Positions 54,710 through 62,765 of a stretch of DNA of 64,000 nucleotides are shown here, one piece after another. The stretch comes from Hyphomicrobium denitrificans ATCC 51888. Its GTDB lineage: Bacteria > Pseudomonadota > Alphaproteobacteria > Rhizobiales > Hyphomicrobiaceae. The position numbers were made by a program, and so were the translations under genes. Location of the stretch: contig NC_014313.1 in NCBI RefSeq assembly GCF_000143145.1, positions 310,001 through 374,000 of the forward strand, written 5' to 3'. The notes below the pieces were generated by a model that made no database searches, was not told the origin of the DNA, and saw nothing but the letters and a program-made list of their open reading frames with translations. The first letter of the stretch is position 1. Each line of letters begins with the position of its first letter.

Positions 54710-57583
54710 TCAGAACCCCTGTGCACGGAGATCGGCGAGCACGTCATCAGCATCCCGTAATGCCGTGGAGCGGAGCCAATAGCGAAGGCGGTCGGGTTTT
54801 AACAAGAAGACAAAATTGCGATCGTAAATCCGAGCGATCCGGGTTACGGCGATGCTTGAGCCGCGCTTCTCACGAAGAAGGCTATCCAATCTGCCCCGCA
54901 ATTCACCGACTCCGGTCCAGTCGACCTTGCCGACGCCAAATACGAAAGGCTGACAGATGATGCCGGGCCAGCGTTGCGCTTCAAGTGCGCGCAAAGGTTT
55001 GTTCGCATAGACCGTACTGATCTGGGACGTAAAGCTTTCGGCGAAAGCCGGCAACGCTTGTCCGCCATCGAGCTTCATAACGTCGGAGTCGCTGCCCTTG
55101 CGGACAAAATCTCGTCCGTATCGCACGACGTCATCGATTAGAATCCGCTCGTTCATACTCAGATCGAGCGAGCCGTCTTCGGGATATGGAAGCGCCATGA
55201 TGTCGGCGCTAGCGATCGATGTTGCTCGCTGTGTGAATAACCGAATACTTGTTCCGGCAACATAGGCCTGAAGAGCAGGGGCGTTGGTCGCGATCCAGTC
55301 GCGTACCAGGCGTAAACGCTTAAGGTCGCCTTTGGGGGCGGCAAAACCGACGATTTCGTGCTTGTAGGTGAGATAGCTCTCCTCCCACATCGCATGATAG
55401 AGATCTTGGTGCTCCTTCATGAGCAGGATCGGAGGAGTGAAGCGCGCCTCCGACTTAGGATCCTTGATCGGTGCCTTTGGCACTTTGGTGATGGCGGACG
55501 CGTCAAGGCCTTTCGAGGAGAGCGCCTTAGTAGGCAGCAATCGCTGTCCGACAATGTGCTCTGCTGGCCGGGAAATCCCCTTCTGGCCAGCGATGTAGCC
55601 TTCACCGCTGTTCCAGCCACGTTCGGTCGCGTACTCACCAAGAGTGCGATATTTGCGCAACCGCTGAACGAAACTCAAAAGTCGATCACCGCCGAGTAGG
55701 TTGGCCCGCCAGAGATCGCTGTTGCTCGACAGTGCGGCATGCGGCACGCGATGAAGATCGTAGTAGTCGATCTCAAAACCCTGTTCCGCATTGGCTCGAC
55801 CGTTCCGGCGAAAGACAGCGTGCAGCAGCTTCGAAGCTGGGTTTGCCGGCTCCGACAACGCCACGACAATGACAACTTTGGGATCGGCTTCCCCCTTTTT
55901 GAAGAGGCCGCGGACGGACACAAAATCGAGAATCTCGCGAACATTCCAGCGCTTGAAGAAGCTCTCGCGGAATTCGCCTGCATGTTGATTGTAGAGGAAG
56001 CCTGATGGTTGAATCATGCTGAGGACGCCGCCTTCCGCAGTCATCCCCATGGCTTCATGCAGGAAGAGATAAGCGACTTGCTGGTCGGCGAGTTTCCCAT
56101 GCTGTTTGACATAGGCAGCGTAGGCACGCTTTGCCGCAGGCGTCGTAAGGCTGGACTCGAAGGGCGGATTGCCAACCAGAACACCAACTGGAGCTTTTAT
56201 GAGGGCCTCTTCCTTGGCTTCGAAGAAGCAGCGCTTGTGAAGGGAGGCGTCAGCAAGCTTCGGAAAGAGCTTCACGCTCGCGCGAATTTCTTCCGGTTCG
56301 AGTGCGTCGCAAAGTGCCAGGCAAAGGCTGAAGGCAGCAAGTTCGACTGCGCCAGCTTCCAGATCGATGCCATGGACACGATCCAGAAGAGTCCGCAGTT
56401 CATCCACGCCCGGCTTTGCCCAGTCGTTGCGGCTGCGCCAATGAAGCACCAGGCGCTTGTAGGCCTCAACGAGGAAAACCCCCGAGCCACACGCAGGATC
56501 AAGAACGATTTCTCGGCTCGCCATCAAGCGGTCGATACGGTCCCAGCTCAGTGCTTCGTCGAGCATTAGACGCACCAGCGTCGGGGGAGTGTAGACCGAG
56601 CTGTCGGTATCGGTGACGAACAGCTGGTAGATATGACTGATTAGCTCGACGGGGAGATCTTTAAACGAATAAAGGCGCCAGAAGCTAAGTTGGCCACCGG
56701 CGTCCTCATATCCTTCCACGAGACTGGCAAATCGCGCCAGTTGCCTGCTGGATTTTAATGCGCCTGCTTCATCATCCTTCAAAGCAAAGACGTGCCCGTT
56801 GAAACGGTCCTCTAGGGCTTTCAGCATTTCGACAAGCGCAGCCCCGTCGCGCAACACTTCGAAGAAGCGGCTCGCATCCTTTAGGAAGCGCCCAAAGAAG
56901 TCCGGCCCCAAAACGCCTCGCTCTTCGAGGTAGGCGATAAGCAAGGAGAGGATCAGCAGCCGTCGACGCAGGCCAGCGGTAAGCAGACGCTTGTTACTGA
57001 GTTCGTCATTGAGGTCTCGGACAGCCTCCACCAGCTTTCGGTGTGCGGCTTTCTGGGCCGAGAGCATCAGACGGCAGGCGTTGGGGTCATCCCAGAGGGT
57101 GCCATTGCGAATGCGTTCGGCGTCCCACCATGCTTCCGTCGCGGCGATACGGGAACCGATGTCAAGGAATCTGAAAGGCTTGCAAATCTGTTCTCCGGTC
57201 GGAGAAATGAAATCTGGATCGTGTGCGCAGCGGAACAGCTGAATCTGTCCAGGAGTCCTCCGATAGAGGAGCGGCACGCCGCCCCAACTCCAAAGACGCT
57301 TGTGCAAATCGGCGAATTCTTCGTCGTCGCCTCCGTCCCTTGAAACGAAGACAAACGCCTGGGGAACGGGCGCGCGTCCATTGCGTCCCACTTCGAAGAA
57401 AACAGAGTGCGCCTTATAGAAGCGCGCCTTCTCTATGGTCGCGACTTCCTCGGGAGGACGTCCGTTCCGATCATAACCGTCGACAATGACCAAGCCGTCG
57501 ATCTGTTGCGCCGCATTTGCTTGGTCGAGTTGAACGAACCAGCGGTTCGGCTCGGCAGCGTCGCTGAAGAGGTCAAGCGTCAT
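54710..57583 (-). CDS. Eco57I-like N6-adenine DNA methylase of a restriction/defence island
   Basis: 957-residue protein. Residues 1-300 form a large N-terminal region without clear catalytic residues. The class I methyltransferase domain follows: motif I DPACGSGVFLVEAYKR at 362, GIDLEAGAVELAAFSL for the second strand, and motif IV GNPPFESS at 471-475, as in N6-adenine methylases. The C-terminal 350 residues resemble target-recognition regions of Type IIG-like proteins (RRLLPTKAL type region, KPLRALEAQRWPG). It likely methylates adenine in a specific DNA site, with a nuclease either in its own N-terminus or in the next gene. It is preceded by a ribbon-helix-helix gene. Confidence 0.88.
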   Translation of the reverse strand: MTLDLFSDAAEPNRWFVQLDQANAAQQIDGLVIVDGYDRNGRPPEEVATIEKARFYKAHSVFFEVGRNGRAPVPQAFVFVSRDGGDDEEFADLHKRLWSWGGVPLLYRRTPGQIQLFRCAHDPDFISPTGEQICKPFRFLDIGSRIAATEAWWDAERIRNGTLWDDPNACRLMLSAQKAAHRKLVEAVRDLNDELSNKRLLTAGLRRRLLILSLLIAYLEERGVLGPDFFGRFLKDASRFFEVLRDGAALVEMLKALEDRFNGHVFALKDDEAGALKSSRQLARFASLVEGYEDAGGQLSFWRLYSFKDLPVELISHIYQLFVTDTDSSVYTPPTLVRLMLDEALSWDRIDRLMASREIVLDPACGSGVFLVEAYKRLVLHWRSRNDWAKPGVDELRTLLDRVHGIDLEAGAVELAAFSLCLALCDALEPEEIRASVKLFPKLADASLHKRCFFEAKEEALIKAPVGVLVGNPPFESSLTTPAAKRAYAAYVKQHGKLADQQVAYLFLHEAMGMTAEGGVLSMIQPSGFLYNQHAGEFRESFFKRWNVREILDFVSVRGLFKKGEADPKVVIVVALSEPANPASKLLHAVFRRNGRANAEQGFEIDYYDLHRVPHAALSSNSDLWRANLLGGDRLLSFVQRLRKYRTLGEYATERGWNSGEGYIAGQKGISRPAEHIVGQRLLPTKALSSKGLDASAITKVPKAPIKDPKSEARFTPPILLMKEHQDLYHAMWEESYLTYKHEIVGFAAPKGDLKRLRLVRDWIATNAPALQAYVAGTSIRLFTQRATSIASADIMALPYPEDGSLDLSMNERILIDDVVRYGRDFVRKGSDSDVMKLDGGQALPAFAESFTSQISTVYANKPLRALEAQRWPGIICQPFVFGVGKVDWTGVGELRGRLDSLLREKRGSSIAVTRIARIYDRNFVFLLKPDRLRYWLRSTALRDADDVLADLRAQGF

Positions 57584-57646
57584 CGTGACGCCTTGTTGCG
57601 CTGCGTGCCTTGATTCTGGGCTGTGGCTGGGACATCCGCGAGGCAG

Positions 57647-57838
57647 TCACTGGCTGCGTCGCTTCTTCGAAAGGGCGAAGCCTTCTTTCAGAAGGTCGAC
57701 CATCGAGATCCCTTGGCTCACCGCGTAGCCTTTGAACTCCTTCTTGAATTCTGGGGTGACTTTGAAGTTGAGCGAACTGCCCTTGTCGCTCTCTTCAGGA
57801 GCGTCCTTCTTGCTTGCGCGGGCAGGATTCTCAGCCAT
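57647..57838 (-). CDS. Small ribbon-helix-helix-like regulator
   Basis: 63-residue basic protein. After a charged N-terminus comes SLNFKVTPEFKKEFKGYAVSQGISMVDLLKEGFALSKKRR, cited in parts: the strand LNFKVTPEFKKEFK, then two helices. This fits a ribbon-helix-helix DNA-binding fold as in antitoxins and controller proteins. It lies 63 bases upstream of the methylase on the same strand and has its own promoter with a palindrome. Probable autoregulator of the island operon. Confidence 0.72.
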   Translation of the reverse strand: MAENPARASKKDAPEESDKGSSLNFKVTPEFKKEFKGYAVSQGISMVDLLKEGFALSKKRRSQ

Positions 57839-57878
57839 GACGGTCAACCTGTATCGGTCCTCGACCGGATGGAGCTTT

Positions 57879-57916
57879 GATTCTAAGAATCATAACGAAA
57901 TCTGCCTTTCTTGCAA
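57879..57916 (-). promoter_or_regulatory. Promoter with overlapping palindrome upstream of the RHH gene
   Basis: On the minus strand, TTGCAA (57911-57916) and TATGAT (57889-57894) are 16 bases apart, a good sigma-70-like pair. The palindrome GATTC-TTA-GAATC (57879-57891) overlaps the end of the -10 box and the likely start site, so a bound dimer would block transcription. Two more overlapping dyads lie upstream at 57933-57961. Confidence 0.6.
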
Positions 57917-57932
57917 GACTGAAAGCCAATAA

Positions 57933-57961
57933 TCTGGAAAGCCAGAAATATGGTTTTCTGG
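57933..57961. repeat. Overlapping inverted repeats upstream of the RHH promoter
   Basis: TCTGG-AAAG-CCAGA (57933-57946) and CCAGAAA-N6-TTTCTGG (57942-57961) share the CCAGA arm. They could be further operator half-sites for the ribbon-helix-helix protein or remnants of the recombinase element. Confidence 0.45.
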
Positions 57962-57984
57962 ATTTATGGGGGCGTTGGTGCATT

Positions 57985-58965
57985 TCCGTCCGCCTATCGG
58001 CTATTGTATCGTCGCAGCCGAGCAGCGCGGATCGAAGACCAAGAAGAAGCTGGAGATCGACCCGCTGCACGCCGACACCGTGCGGCTGATCTATCGCCTG
58101 TTCCTTGAAGGTGATGGCATGTCCGGCGCGCTGGGCGTCAAGGCTATTGCGACCTACCTCAACGAGCGCCGCATCTTCACCCGCGACGGCGGCCGATGGG
58201 GCTTGGCGCAAGTCCATGCCATCCTGACCCGCACCACCTATATCGGCGAGCACAGGTTCAATACGCGCTCGCACAAGGACCGCCAGAAGAAGCCCGAGAG
58301 CGAGGTCGCCATCATGGCGGTACCGCCCTTGATTGAGCGGGAGCTTTTCGACGCGGCGCAAGCCCGTCTCAAATCCCGTCAGCCGATGGTGACGCCGGCG
58401 CGCGTTTCGAGCGGCCCGACGCTGCTGACCGGCATTTGCTTCTGCGCCAAGTGCGGGGGCGCTATGACGCTGCGCACTGGCCGGGGCAGCGCGGGCGGCA
58501 CCTATCGGTATTACACTTGCTCGACCAAGGCGCGGCAGGGCAAGACTGGCTGCGAGGGTCGCACGATCCAGATGGACAGGCTTGACCATCTTGTCGTCGA
58601 TCACATCGAGGGCCGCTGTCGGAAATCTGCATCACGTCGAGCTTGGCTGCGACGCGCGGCAGAATGTTTTTGCCATAAGCCGTCGCCGCCGCGACGATCG
58701 CCGAATAATTTCCAGCGATCGATACGATCAGCGCCGTGACTTCTCCTTCGCCCGCAAGGCGCGAGAGCGGATACGGCTGGAAGATGGCGGCTATCGCCGT
58801 GACCATCTGCGCTCGCCTGCACAGCGTGTCGAAGTTGACGACGCTGAGGCTCGCATCATGGGATCGAAGTCGGAATTGCTGCGAACGCTCGTCGCCGCCG
58901 CTTCGGGAGGGAAATCGGCGGCGTTCGGCGTTCATAGTTCTGTACTGAAATGGCGCACCCGGTAG
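57985..58965 (+). pseudogene. Broken serine recombinase with internal foreign segment
   Basis: Remains of a large serine recombinase. The N-terminal catalytic resolvase domain is missing. The recombinase domain (RPPIGY, KKLEIDPLHADTVRLIYRLF) and zinc ribbon (CFCAKCGGAMTLRTGRG, YYTCSTKARQGKTGC) run from 57985 to HIEGR at 58616. The coiled-coil part is then absent. The C-terminal end ([49 protein letters not shown]) resumes in another frame at about 58738 and stops at 58965. Between them is about 120 bases of antisense etfA. The last codons lie in the 3' end of tRNA-Arg. Confidence 0.85.
58618..58734 (-). pseudogene. Fragment of electron transfer flavoprotein alpha gene (etfA)
   Basis: On the minus strand this stretch encodes about 39 residues, with ALIVSIAGNYSAIVAAATAY then GKNILPRVAAKLDVMQISD. 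This is a middle piece of EtfA, around the conserved ATAFGKN..PRVAA region. Both ends stop abruptly at recombinase sequence. It is too short to work and must come from elsewhere in the genome or from a donor. Confidence 0.8.
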
Positions 58966-59027
58966 GATTCGAACCTACGACCTCTGCCTTCGGAGGGCAG
59001 CACTCTATCCAGCTGAGCTACGGGTGC
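58951..59027 (-). tRNA. tRNA-Arg (anticodon CCG)
   Basis: 77-base tRNA with CCA encoded. The 5' GCACCCG pairs with CGGGTGC before GCCA. D arm GCTC-AGCTGGATA-GAGT; anticodon stem CTGCC/GGCAG with loop CTCCGAA, so anticodon CCG reading CGG; T arm with GTTCGAATC. The recombinase remnant abuts and overlaps its 3' end, so this gene is the likely integration site of the island. Confidence 0.95.
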
Positions 59028-59108
59028 CTAAGAGAGCGAGACTGATACCGCATTCGCCGCCGGGCCGCAAATGCTCACGCCGCGCGAATGGGCGCGGATA
59101 AGGAAAGG

Positions 59109-59129
59109 GGTGAGGCTCGTCGCCTCACC
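59109..59129 (-). terminator. Hairpin downstream of the small secreted protein gene
   Basis: GGTGAGGC (59109-59116) and GCCTCACC (59122-59129) form a perfect 8-bp stem with a five-base loop, 24 bases after the stop of the minus-strand gene at 59153. On that strand it is followed by CCTTTCCTTA, a weak T-run. Confidence 0.5.
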
Positions 59130-59152
59130 GTTTGGGCGGGTTCCGCGATCGC

Positions 59153-59464
59153 CTAGTAGCGGCAGGGGCGAGCAACGACGACGCATTTCGCGAGAAGGAT
59201 CGCGCCCTTCTTGCAGTCCCACTGGCGGCCCTGAGCGTTGCGGAAATCCGAATAACGCGGGCCATAGAGGCGCGCGACGGTCGCTCGCCAATTGTGCCGT
59301 GCTTCGATGCGGGCTTTTTCCGATCCGGCGCCCAAGATGCCGGTCGCGGTCGCGAAGCCTTCGACGGGGGCCCGGCAGCGCGGCAGAGCGCTGGCTTCGA
59401 CAGTCCCCAATCCGGCTGCAACCGTGGCCAGAAATGCAACCGTAAGTTTCCTGGTCATGCGCAT
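59153..59464 (-). CDS. Hypothetical secreted protein
   Basis: 103-residue protein with a signal peptide (MRMTRKLTVAFLATVAAGLG, cleavage near ASA). The mature part has four Cys (LPRCRAP, WDCKKG, AKCVVVARPC) and the conserved-looking WRATVARLYGPRYSDFRNAQ segment. A short secreted protein of this style is common in Hyphomicrobiales, but no function is known. The start at 59464 follows AAGGGAG with eight-base spacing. Confidence 0.75.
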   Translation of the reverse strand: MRMTRKLTVAFLATVAAGLGTVEASALPRCRAPVEGFATATGILGAGSEKARIEARHNWRATVARLYGPRYSDFRNAQGRQWDCKKGAILLAKCVVVARPCRY

Positions 59465-59707
59465 AAGCGTAACTCCCTTCTGATGGCGTCGCATTGCGCT
59501 GCCCGCTTGGCAGGCAGCTCGTTGCCGACGCGGGGGGAGATCAGCCATGCGCTTCCCATGCTGTCAACGGAGGCGACGCGCAGCGAGCGGAATGATCCGG
59601 TAGTGTGCGATTTGCGCCCGCACTTTTCGACACCTCAGATTGCGGGCTGGCGGAATTCTCGCGCATGAGCGTTGGTCGGGCCGCGCGATGTCCCTATAGT
59701 GCGGCCC

Positions 59708-62695
59708 ATGACGACAAAATCCAAACAAGACCATGCCATTGAACAGGCTTCCGCGGCGCTATCGGAGAACGTTCCGGTTGGCAAAGGCAGCCATGTCTAT
59801 CTGATCGACGGCTCGGGCTACATTTTTCGGGCGTTTCACGCATTGCCGCCGCTGACGCGTCCCTCGGACGGACTTCCGGTCGGCGCGGTGCATGGCTTTT
59901 GCCAGATGCTGTGGAAGCTGTTGCGCGAAACGAAAGCGTCGGAAGCCCCGACGCATATGGGCGTGATTTTCGATGCGGGGCGGGAGACGTTTCGCAACCA
60001 GATCTATCCGCAATACAAGGCGCAGCGGCCGCCGCCGCCGGAAGAACTCATTCCGCAGTTTCCGCTCATTCGCGACGCGGTCAGAGCGTTCAATGTCGCG
60101 TGCGTCGAACTCGACGGCTACGAGGCGGACGATCTTATCGCGACGTATTCTCGGAGAGCGGTCGACGTCGGCGGCGATGTGACGGTCGTCTCGTCGGATA
60201 AGGATTTGATGCAACTCGTGCGCCCCGGCGTCACGATGTTCGACGGCATGAAGTCGAAGCGCATCGGCCGCGACGAGGTGATCGAGAAATTCGGCGTGCC
60301 GCCGGAGAAGGTCGTCGACGTTCAGTCGCTCGCGGGCGATTCCGTCGACAACGTTCCGGGCGTGCCGGGGATCGGCATCAAGACGGCGGCTGAGCTCATC
60401 GCTGCTTACGGCGATCTCGATACGCTTCTTGCTCGCGCGGGCGAGATCAAGCAACCGAAGCGGCGCGAAAAGCTCATCGAGTTTGCGGAGCAGGCGCGCA
60501 TATCGCGCAGTCTCGTGCTGCTTAAAGACGACGTCGTGCTCGAAACGGCGATCGATGCGCTGGGCGTTCGCGATCCGCAGGTGGATGCGTTGCTCGGATT
60601 TCTGCGCATGATGGAATTCAACACGCTGACGAAGCGCATCGCGGAGGGACTAGGCGCCGAGGCGCCGCCGCCGCTCGCGGTGTCGGTTGGAGCCAGCGTC
60701 AGGGTTTCGCCGCAGCAAGTGAACCTCGACGTCATCGAGGCAGGCGCTCCGCAGGATGCGTCTCCCGCCGCGGCGGTTGCTGCGGGCGCCGCGATTGCGC
60801 GAGCACAGGCGATCGATCGCAGCAAGTACGAGACGGTTACGACGCGAGCGCGGCTCGAAGAGTGGGTTCGACGCGCGCGGGAAGCCGGACGCGTCGCCTT
60901 CGACACCGAGACGACCGATCTCAGCGCGCTCGATGCCGAGCTTGTCGGAATATCTCTCGCGGTTGCGCCGGGGGAAGCCTGCTATATCCCTCTCGGTCAT
61001 ACGGGGCCGAGCGGCGATCTGTTCGGCGGCGATGACAATCGTCCGCAACAGCTTGCTGCGAACGAAGCGTTGGCACTGATCGGTCCGCTGCTTGAAGACC
61101 CGAGCGTTCTGAAGATCGGGCAGAACATCAAGTACGATGCGTTGGTGATGAAGCGGCGCGGCATCGAGATCGTGTCGTTCGACGATACCATGCTTCTATC
61201 CTATGCGCTCGATGGTGGCAGAGGTCAGCACGGCATGGATGCGCTCGCCGAGCGTCATCTCGGCCATATGTGCATGACGTTCGCGCAGGCGATGGGGCAT
61301 GCGCCGGGCGCGAAGAAATCCGACAAGACGTTCGCCGCGATGCCGCTCGACAAGGCGACGGAGTATGCGGCGGAAGATGCCGACGTGACCATGCGGCTCT
61401 GGATGGCGTTGAAGCCGCGCCTCGCGGCCGAACGCATGGCGACCGTCTACGAGACGCTCGAACGGCCGCTGGTGCCGGTGATCGTCGGCATGGAGCATGC
61501 GGGCATCAAGGTCGACCGGGATATTCTCTCGCGGCTGTCGCATGCGTTCGCGCAGCGCACGGTGCGGCTCGAAGAAGAGATCAACGGGCTGGTTGGGCAC
61601 AAGTTCAATCTCGGATCGCCGAAGCAACTCGGGGAATTGCTGTTCGACCGGCTGAAGCTGCCGGGCGGCAAAAAAACGAAAAGCGGTCAATGGGAGACGC
61701 GCGCCAATCTTCTCGATGATCTTGCCGCCAACGAGGAGATCGATGGCGACGCGCGCCGTCTGATCAATACGATGCTCGAATGGCGGCAGATGACGAAGCT
61801 GAAGTCGACGTACACGGATGCGCTGCCGGCGTACATCAACGCAGAGACGGGCCGCATCCATACGAGCTACGCGCTGGGTGCGACGACGACGGGCCGGCTC
61901 GCGTCGTCCGATCCCAATCTGCAGAACATTCCGATCCGCACGAAGGAAGGTCGCGAAATCCGCACCGCGTTTATCGCGGACAAGGGGATGCAACTCATCT
62001 CGGCGGACTATTCGCAGATCGAGCTGCGCGTGCTCGCGCATGTCGCCGATATTCCGCAGTTGAAGAAGGCGTTCGCGGAAGGCCTCGACATTCACGCGAT
62101 GACGGCGTCGGAAATGTTCGGCGTTCCCGTGAAGGACATGCCGTCCGAGGTTCGCCGCCGCGCCAAGGCAATCAATTTCGGTATCATCTACGGGATCTCG
62201 GCGTTCGGGCTCGCCAATCAGCTCAGCATCAGCAGGGAAGAGGCGAGCGATTACATCAAGACCTACTTCCAGCGCTTTCCCGGCATTCGCGACTATATGG
62301 ACGCGACGAAGAAGCAGGTGCATGCGCACGGGCACGTCGAGACGATTTTCGGGCGGCGCATCCATTATCCGGAGATCAACACGAAGAATCCGTCGATGCG
62401 CGGATTCCTGGAGCGGGCGGCGATCAATGCGCCGATCCAGGGTTCGGCGGCCGATATCATTCGCCGTGCGATGATCCGGATGCCGGCGGCGCTTGTGGAT
62501 GCGAAGCTTTCATCTGCGCGGATGCTGCTTCAGGTCCACGACGAACTTGTGTTCGAAGTTGCCGATAACGAGGCTTCGGCGCTCATCACGACAGCGCGCC
62601 GGGTGATGGAGACGGCAGCTGAACCCGCGCTCAAGCTTGCCGTTCCGATCCATGTCGATGCGAAGGCTGCGAACAACTGGGACGAGGCGCACTGA
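59708..62695 (+). CDS. polA: DNA polymerase I
   Basis: 995-residue polymerase with all three domains. 5'-3' exonuclease (about 30-320): LIDGSGYIFRAFHALPPL, DGYEADDLIA, SSDKDLMQLV, DNVPGVPGIG. 3'-5' exonuclease (about 390-590) keeps the metal residues in FDTETTDLS, so proofreading is probably active. Polymerase domain (about 610-995): motif A SADYSQIELRVLAH, motif B RRAKAINFGIIYGISAFGL, motif C QVHDELVFE. The ATG at 59708 starts after a short upstream open stretch. Single-gene unit. Confidence 0.97.
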   Translation: MTTKSKQDHAIEQASAALSENVPVGKGSHVYLIDGSGYIFRAFHALPPLTRPSDGLPVGAVHGFCQMLWKLLRETKASEAPTHMGVIFDAGRETFRNQIYPQYKAQRPPPPEELIPQFPLIRDAVRAFNVACVELDGYEADDLIATYSRRAVDVGGDVTVVSSDKDLMQLVRPGVTMFDGMKSKRIGRDEVIEKFGVPPEKVVDVQSLAGDSVDNVPGVPGIGIKTAAELIAAYGDLDTLLARAGEIKQPKRREKLIEFAEQARISRSLVLLKDDVVLETAIDALGVRDPQVDALLGFLRMMEFNTLTKRIAEGLGAEAPPPLAVSVGASVRVSPQQVNLDVIEAGAPQDASPAAAVAAGAAIARAQAIDRSKYETVTTRARLEEWVRRAREAGRVAFDTETTDLSALDAELVGISLAVAPGEACYIPLGHTGPSGDLFGGDDNRPQQLAANEALALIGPLLEDPSVLKIGQNIKYDALVMKRRGIEIVSFDDTMLLSYALDGGRGQHGMDALAERHLGHMCMTFAQAMGHAPGAKKSDKTFAAMPLDKATEYAAEDADVTMRLWMALKPRLAAERMATVYETLERPLVPVIVGMEHAGIKVDRDILSRLSHAFAQRTVRLEEEINGLVGHKFNLGSPKQLGELLFDRLKLPGGKKTKSGQWETRANLLDDLAANEEIDGDARRLINTMLEWRQMTKLKSTYTDALPAYINAETGRIHTSYALGATTTGRLASSDPNLQNIPIRTKEGREIRTAFIADKGMQLISADYSQIELRVLAHVADIPQLKKAFAEGLDIHAMTASEMFGVPVKDMPSEVRRRAKAINFGIIYGISAFGLANQLSISREEASDYIKTYFQRFPGIRDYMDATKKQVHAHGHVETIFGRRIHYPEINTKNPSMRGFLERAAINAPIQGSAADIIRRAMIRMPAALVDAKLSSARMLLQVHDELVFEVADNEASALITTARRVMETAAEPALKLAVPIHVDAKAANNWDEAH

Positions 62696-62765
62696 CGCCA
62701 AGCAATCGGCTCCGGCGCGCTGAGGTCAGCGCGCTGGGACGGGTGTCGGTTACAAAGAAGTCTGC

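Noticed and set aside
61196-62365. Minus-strand open frame opposite polA
   Set aside because: Antisense shadow of the polymerase domain.
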